Shown: piece after piece, positions 60,787 through 64,000 of the stretch
How the letters are laid out: each line of letters opens with the position of its first letter
Position numbering within the stretch: the first letter of the stretch is position 1
The notes under the pieces: model-generated
What the model saw: only the letters and a program-made list of their open reading frames with translations
The model's database searches: none
What the model was told of the DNA's origin: nothing
DNA from: Rhizobium mesosinicum
GTDB lineage: Bacteria > Pseudomonadota > Alphaproteobacteria > Rhizobiales > Rhizobiaceae
Assembly (NCBI RefSeq): GCF_019511345.1
Contig: NZ_JAEUAK010000015.1
Location: 62,001 to 126,000 of the forward strand
Length of the DNA: 64,000 bases
Direction of reading: 5' to 3'
Position numbers and translations under genes: made by a program

Positions 60787-61521
60787 TTAAACAGCAACCT
60801 TCGCCGCAGATCCCTTCAGCAAACTTTCCACCAATTCCACCGTCAATTCATCATAGTGCGTGATGAGCACATCCGGGTCCAAACTCGACACCGGCACATC
60901 CGAATAGCCGAAAGGAACAGCAATCGAAGGCACCTCGGCATTCTTGGCCACCGCAATATCGTTGATGCTGTCGCCGACCATCACCGTGCGGGACACATTG
61001 CCGCCGGCGCGTTCGATCGTGCCGGTCAGGTGCCGTGCGTCCGGCTTGCGATGCTCGAAAGTATCGCCGCCGGTGATGGCGTCGAAGTAATGCGTCAGGC
61101 CGAGCTTTTCGATCAGCCCGGTCGCCAAGCCCTCCAGCTTGTTGGTGCAGACGGCGAGGCGATAGCCCGATGCCTTCAGGCGGTCCATGGCAGCGACGAG
61201 GCCGGGGTAGGGCTCGGTATGACCGGGCATGTTTGCACTATAATGAACAACGAAACGCTCCACCAGCGCCGGCAGCTCTTCCTGCGAGATCGGTTTTCCC
61301 TGCAGCTTGCAGGCGCGTTCGATCATCACACGGGCACCCTGGCCGACAAGGTGCGTGAGGTCGTCATAGGTGACGGGCTCAAGATCCAGCGCTGCGATCG
61401 TGTAGTTCAGGCTTTCGACGAGATCGACATGCGTGTCGAGCAGCGTGCCATCGAGATCGAAGACGACGAGGCCTTTGTTCTTGAGAAGAGCCTGGCCGGC
61501 ATTTTCGCGAGCGGTGGTCAA
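60787..61521 (-). CDS. gph: Phosphoglycolate phosphatase, HAD family
   Basis: The 244-aa enzyme has HAD motif I GLVVFDLDGTLLDTH, motif II VCTNKLEGLA, motif III around HRKPDARHL and motif IV VMVGDSINDIAVAKNA. It hydrolyses 2-phosphoglycolate formed by DNA repair or photorespiration-like chemistry. The TTG at 61521 is chosen because GAGG is 7 bp upstream and it begins just before the conserved region. It is divergent from rpiA. Confidence 0.9.
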   Translation of the reverse strand: MTTARENAGQALLKNKGLVVFDLDGTLLDTHVDLVESLNYTIAALDLEPVTYDDLTHLVGQGARVMIERACKLQGKPISQEELPALVERFVVHYSANMPGHTEPYPGLVAAMDRLKASGYRLAVCTNKLEGLATGLIEKLGLTHYFDAITGGDTFEHRKPDARHLTGTIERAGGNVSRTVMVGDSINDIAVAKNAEVPSIAVPFGYSDVPVSSLDPDVLITHYDELTVELVESLLKGSAAKVAV

Positions 61522-61716
61522 AGTGGTGCCTCTGTGCGGGATAGGATTCTCAGGGAGTAGGCGATGAACAGACGAAAAGCAACGTCGGGGACGGCAGACA
61601 GAAAAGCCGCAGCCGAAACGCGCGGCTTTCAATCGCAAGACGATGATTTTGGCTTTCGTTTGCAATACGAGCCGTGTAAACAGCACATCCAACGCAATAT
61701 CAGGAGCTGGCGGCGC

Positions 61717-62415
61717 ATGGATGCCCGCGAAATGAAGATCAAGGCCGCCGAGGCCGCACTCGTCCATGTCGAGTATGGCATGCGCCTCGGAATCGGGACG
61801 GGGAGCACGGCTGAGGAATTTGTTCGTCTGCTCGCCGAAAAGGTTGCTGCCGGTTTCAAGGTCGAGGGCGTGCCGACGTCCGAGCGCACGGCGCGGCTCT
61901 GCGTCGAGCTCGGCGTTCCCCTTAAATCGCTGGATGAGCTGCCGCAGCTCGATCTCACCATCGACGGCGCCGACGAGGTCGATCAGGCGCTTCGGCTGAT
62001 CAAGGGTGGCGGCGGCGCTCTGCTGCGCGAAAAGATCGTTGCAGCAGCCTCGGCGCGGATGATCGTCATTGCCGATGAAAGCAAGCTTGTGCAGACGCTC
62101 GGCGCTTTCGCGCTGCCGATCGAGGTCAACCCCTTCGGCCTCGTTTCAACGCGTATCGCGATCGAAAGGACCGCCTCGCGCCTTGGTCTTTCCGGCGAAC
62201 TGACGTTGCGTCAGTCCGGTGACGGAGAGTTTACCACCGACGGCGGACATCACATCATCGATGCATCTTTTGGCCGCATTCCTGATGCAGAGGCGCTTTC
62301 GAGGGAGCTGAATTCCATCCCCGGTGTCGTGGAGCACGGGCTTTTCATCAATATGGCGGCGCTTGCGATCATTGCCGGTCCTGCAGGCGCCCGCACGCTG
62401 CAGGCAAACAGATAA
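61717..62415 (+). CDS. rpiA: Ribose-5-phosphate isomerase A
   Basis: The 232-aa enzyme interconverts ribose-5- and ribulose-5-phosphate in the pentose phosphate pathway. It has GMRLGIGTGSTAEEF, TIDGADEVDQALRLIKGGGGALLREKIVA (near 85-113) and VEVNPFG-type stretch IEVNPFGLVS, then GVVEHGLFINMA. The ATG at 61717 follows AGGAG 10 bp upstream. Longer readings are unlikely. A DUF2059 gene and gor follow on the same strand. Confidence 0.95.
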   Translation: MDAREMKIKAAEAALVHVEYGMRLGIGTGSTAEEFVRLLAEKVAAGFKVEGVPTSERTARLCVELGVPLKSLDELPQLDLTIDGADEVDQALRLIKGGGGALLREKIVAAASARMIVIADESKLVQTLGAFALPIEVNPFGLVSTRIAIERTASRLGLSGELTLRQSGDGEFTTDGGHHIIDASFGRIPDAEALSRELNSIPGVVEHGLFINMAALAIIAGPAGARTLQANR

Positions 62416-62432
62416 CAGGAGCATAGAAACTC

Positions 62433-63023
62433 ATGATGAACATTGCAGGTCTTGGCCGTCTTGCCGCTGCGACCATCGTTCTTTCCGGGCTTGCCTTCGG
62501 CTCTGCCGCAAGAGCGCAGGAAGTTTCAGAGGAGCAGCTGAAGGCTGCCCGCGCGGCCATGGACGCAATCGGCGCGACCACCCAGTACGACAATATCCTG
62601 CCGGGTCTGGCAGAGCGTCTGAAGGCCGGCCTCATCCAGGATTCGCCGAACTACCAGGATGTCATTTCCGCGACCGTCGATGCCCAGGCGCTGGCTCTGG
62701 CGCCGCGCCGCGCCGACCTCGAGAAGGAAGCCGCCCTGACCTATGCCAAGGCCTTCACGGTGGACGAACTGAAGGCGATTGCCGATTTCTACAATTCCGA
62801 CGTCGGCAAGAAGCTGTTGCGTGATGGCCCGGTCGCTTCGCGTGAAACCGCCAAGGCTGCCGATATCTGGGCGCAGGGCATTTCCCGCGACCTCCAAAAG
62901 CAGAGCAATGCCGAGCTTTCCAAGGTCATCAAGGCTCCGCCACCGGCAACCGACAGCCCGGCACAGCCGGCTCCGGCAGCAGCGCCGGCTGCTCCCGCTG
63001 CTCCGGCACCTGCCAAGAAATAA
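62433..63023 (+). CDS. DUF2059 periplasmic protein
   Basis: The 196-aa protein has a signal peptide (AATIVLSGLAFGSAARAQE) and a DUF2059 domain: AFTVDELKAIADFYNSDVGKKLL. The C-terminus is a Pro/Ala tail (PAQPAPAAAPAAPAAPAP). Its function is unknown. It starts 17 bp after the rpiA stop and is likely cotranscribed with it. ACAGGAGC precedes the ATG. A strong terminator follows. Confidence 0.85.
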   Translation: MMNIAGLGRLAAATIVLSGLAFGSAARAQEVSEEQLKAARAAMDAIGATTQYDNILPGLAERLKAGLIQDSPNYQDVISATVDAQALALAPRRADLEKEAALTYAKAFTVDELKAIADFYNSDVGKKLLRDGPVASRETAKAADIWAQGISRDLQKQSNAELSKVIKAPPPATDSPAQPAPAAAPAAPAAPAPAKK

Positions 63024-63042
63024 GACCATCCTTCATTTCGCC

Positions 63043-63074
63043 AAAAGCCCGGCCTCGTCCGGGCTTTTGTTTTT
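63043..63074 (+). terminator. Intrinsic terminator after the DUF2059 gene
   Basis: AAAAGCCCGG-CCTCGT-CCGGGCTTTT is a perfect 10-bp stem with a 6-nt loop, followed by GTTTTTG. It ends the rpiA-DUF2059 transcript. Confidence 0.9.
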
Positions 63075-63104
63075 GTGGCGCTGCCCCTATCTCTTTGTTC
63101 TCAC

Positions 63105-63211
63105 GCAATTCCGGGCGCAGAACCGCTGCATACTTCTGCTGGAATTGCTCTATTTATCCTTATGCAATTCCGGACGCAGAACCGCGCACACTTCTGCTGG
63201 AATTGCTCTAT
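63105..63211. repeat. Two tandem copies of the rhizobial GCAATTCC...GGAATTGC repeat
   Basis: Copy 1 (63105-63153) and copy 2 (63164-63211) both start GCAATTCCGG, carry CGCAGAACCGC inside and end CTTCTGCTGGAATTGCTCTA. The 8-bp ends GCAATTCC and GGAATTGC are inverted, so each can fold. A diverged copy is at 6027. They lie 41 bp before gor. Confidence 0.85.
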
Positions 63212-63251
63212 ATGTGAACGACCCATCCAGCGATTCCCTCCGGAGATCATC

Positions 63252-64000
63252 ATGCCATCCTTCGACTACGACCTCTTCGTCATCGGCGGCGGTTCAGGGG
63301 GCGTACGCAGCGCGCGCGTTGCGGCCTCGCTCGGCAAGAAGGTGGCGATCGCCGAGGAATATCGCTACGGCGGCACCTGCGTGATCCGCGGCTGCGTGCC
63401 GAAGAAGCTCTTCGTCTATGCCTCGCAGTTCCACGAGCATTTCGAGGATGCGGCCGGCTTCGGCTGGACGGTCGGCGAAAGCTCGTTCGACTGGAAAAAG
63501 CTCGTGGCCGCCAAGGACGGCGAGATCGCGCGGCTGGAAGGGCTCTATAAAAAGGGGCTTGCCGGGGCCAATGCCGAGATACTGGAGACGCGGGCCGAAC
63601 TCGTCGACGCGCATACGATCAGGCTGCTGAAGACCGGAAAAACAGTCACCGCGAGGACCATCGTGATTGCGACCGGCGGCAGGCCGAACCCGCACGGCGC
63701 GCTGCCCGGCCACGAACTCTGCATTTCCTCCAACGAAGCCTTCCATCTGGAAGAGCTGCCGAAATCGATCCTGATCGCTGGCGGCGGCTACATCGCCGTC
63801 GAATTCGCCAATATCTTCCACGGACTCGGCGTCGAGACGACGCTGATCTATCGCGGCGCCGAGATCCTTTCGCGCTTCGACGAAGACCTGCGTCGCGGCC
63901 TGCACGAAGCCATGGTCGCCAAGGGTATCCGCATCCTCTGCCAGGATGTGATGGAGAAGGTAACAAAGGGCGAAAATGGCCTCATCATCGAGACGATGAA
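63252..64000 (+). CDS. gor: Glutathione-disulfide reductase, N-terminal part (cut by window edge)
   Basis: The first 249 residues are present. FAD motif LFVIGGGSGGVRSARVAA, redox-active disulfide GGTCVIRGCVPKK, and the NADPH-domain motif ILIAGGGYIAVEFANIF. The enzyme keeps glutathione reduced. GGAG is 7 bp before the ATG at 63252. The rest of the protein lies beyond the window. The downstream part should hold the dimerisation domain. Confidence 0.94.
   Translation, partial: MPSFDYDLFVIGGGSGGVRSARVAASLGKKVAIAEEYRYGGTCVIRGCVPKKLFVYASQFHEHFEDAAGFGWTVGESSFDWKKLVAAKDGEIARLEGLYKKGLAGANAEILETRAELVDAHTIRLLKTGKTVTARTIVIATGGRPNPHGALPGHELCISSNEAFHLEELPKSILIAGGGYIAVEFANIFHGLGVETTLIYRGAEILSRFDEDLRRGLHEAMVAKGIRILCQDVMEKVTKGENGLIIETM

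Noticed and set aside
61522..61716. Riboswitch between gph and rpiA
   Set aside because: No recognised aptamer pattern; the space is a normal divergent promoter.

Overview
The window is about 64 kb of GC-rich, densely coded DNA, almost certainly from the chromosome of a Rhizobium-type alphaproteobacterium (Rhizobium etli/leguminosarum group). The reasons are the family content: a usg homologue, a bgsBA-like mixed-linkage glucan pair, DUF2059 and DUF1127 proteins, many ABC and LysR genes, rpiA-gor as neighbours, and the typical rhizobial intergenic palindromes and GCAATTCC...GGAATTGC repeats. I see no phage, transposase, CRISPR array, rRNA or tRNA, so this looks like ordinary chromosome with a few accessory patches.

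Layout. 0-2.3 kb: the tail of a LysR regulator, an AlkD-like DNA repair gene with an apparent frameshift at its start, and a 3-hydroxyisobutyrate dehydrogenase-family gene. 2.4-7.8 kb: a sulfonate-sulfur operon, ssuA1-ssuA2-ssuD-ssuC-ssuB, with two tandem binding-protein paralogues that share a 16-bp upstream motif. 7.8-10.7 kb: TetR-YciI, a glutathione S-transferase, a TPR-methyltransferase and usg. 10.9-13.4 kb: an amino-acid ABC importer lacking its ATPase. 13.7-18.2 kb: a Pro/Ala/Gln-rich OmpA-family protein, mobB, mobA and an EamA transporter. 18.5-24.6 kb: a chemoreceptor, a CsbD-like stress protein, moaA, DUF971 and LtrA. 24.7-27.9 kb: bgsA and bgsB. 28-30.4 kb: MarR, an alpha/beta hydrolase and an FMN-binding protein. 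30.6-32.3 kb: an accessory methionyl-tRNA synthetase with an attenuator-like leader. 32.4-36.6 kb: two GFA proteins, a Ca2+/H+ exchanger, a K+ channel, ArsR-SRPBCC and a 2H phosphoesterase. 36.6-43 kb: small genes, LysR, AraC, an NmrA-like protein and a ThDP enzyme. 43-49.8 kb: a ClC channel, two tandem MarR genes, TfoX_C, LysE, EamA, a broken BAAT-type hydrolase and a ROK kinase. 50-54.9 kb: a GH15 glucoamylase, LysE and a diguanylate cyclase. 55-64 kb: both fumarase classes side by side, an L,D-transpeptidase, gph, rpiA, DUF2059 and the start of gor.

The most interesting signal is upstream of the accessory metG (minus strand, 32216-32322). A 17-codon open frame with four consecutive ATG codons, MDRTETHASVMMMMPRS, is followed by mutually exclusive 1:2, 2:3 and 3:4 pairings, the last a GC-rich hairpin with a T tract. 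This is the layout of ribosome-mediated transcription attenuation, here apparently sensing methionyl-tRNA charging and controlling a methionyl-tRNA synthetase. The synthetase itself is unusual, with HVGF in place of HIGH and KIGKS in place of KMSKS.

Other points of note are two apparent single-base frameshifts (AlkD-like and BAAT-type genes), clear palindromic operators next to the TetR, ArsR and two MarR genes, a conserved 49-aa protein with a perfect AGGAGG, and several rhizobial repeat elements, including one with 30-bp perfect inverted ends.
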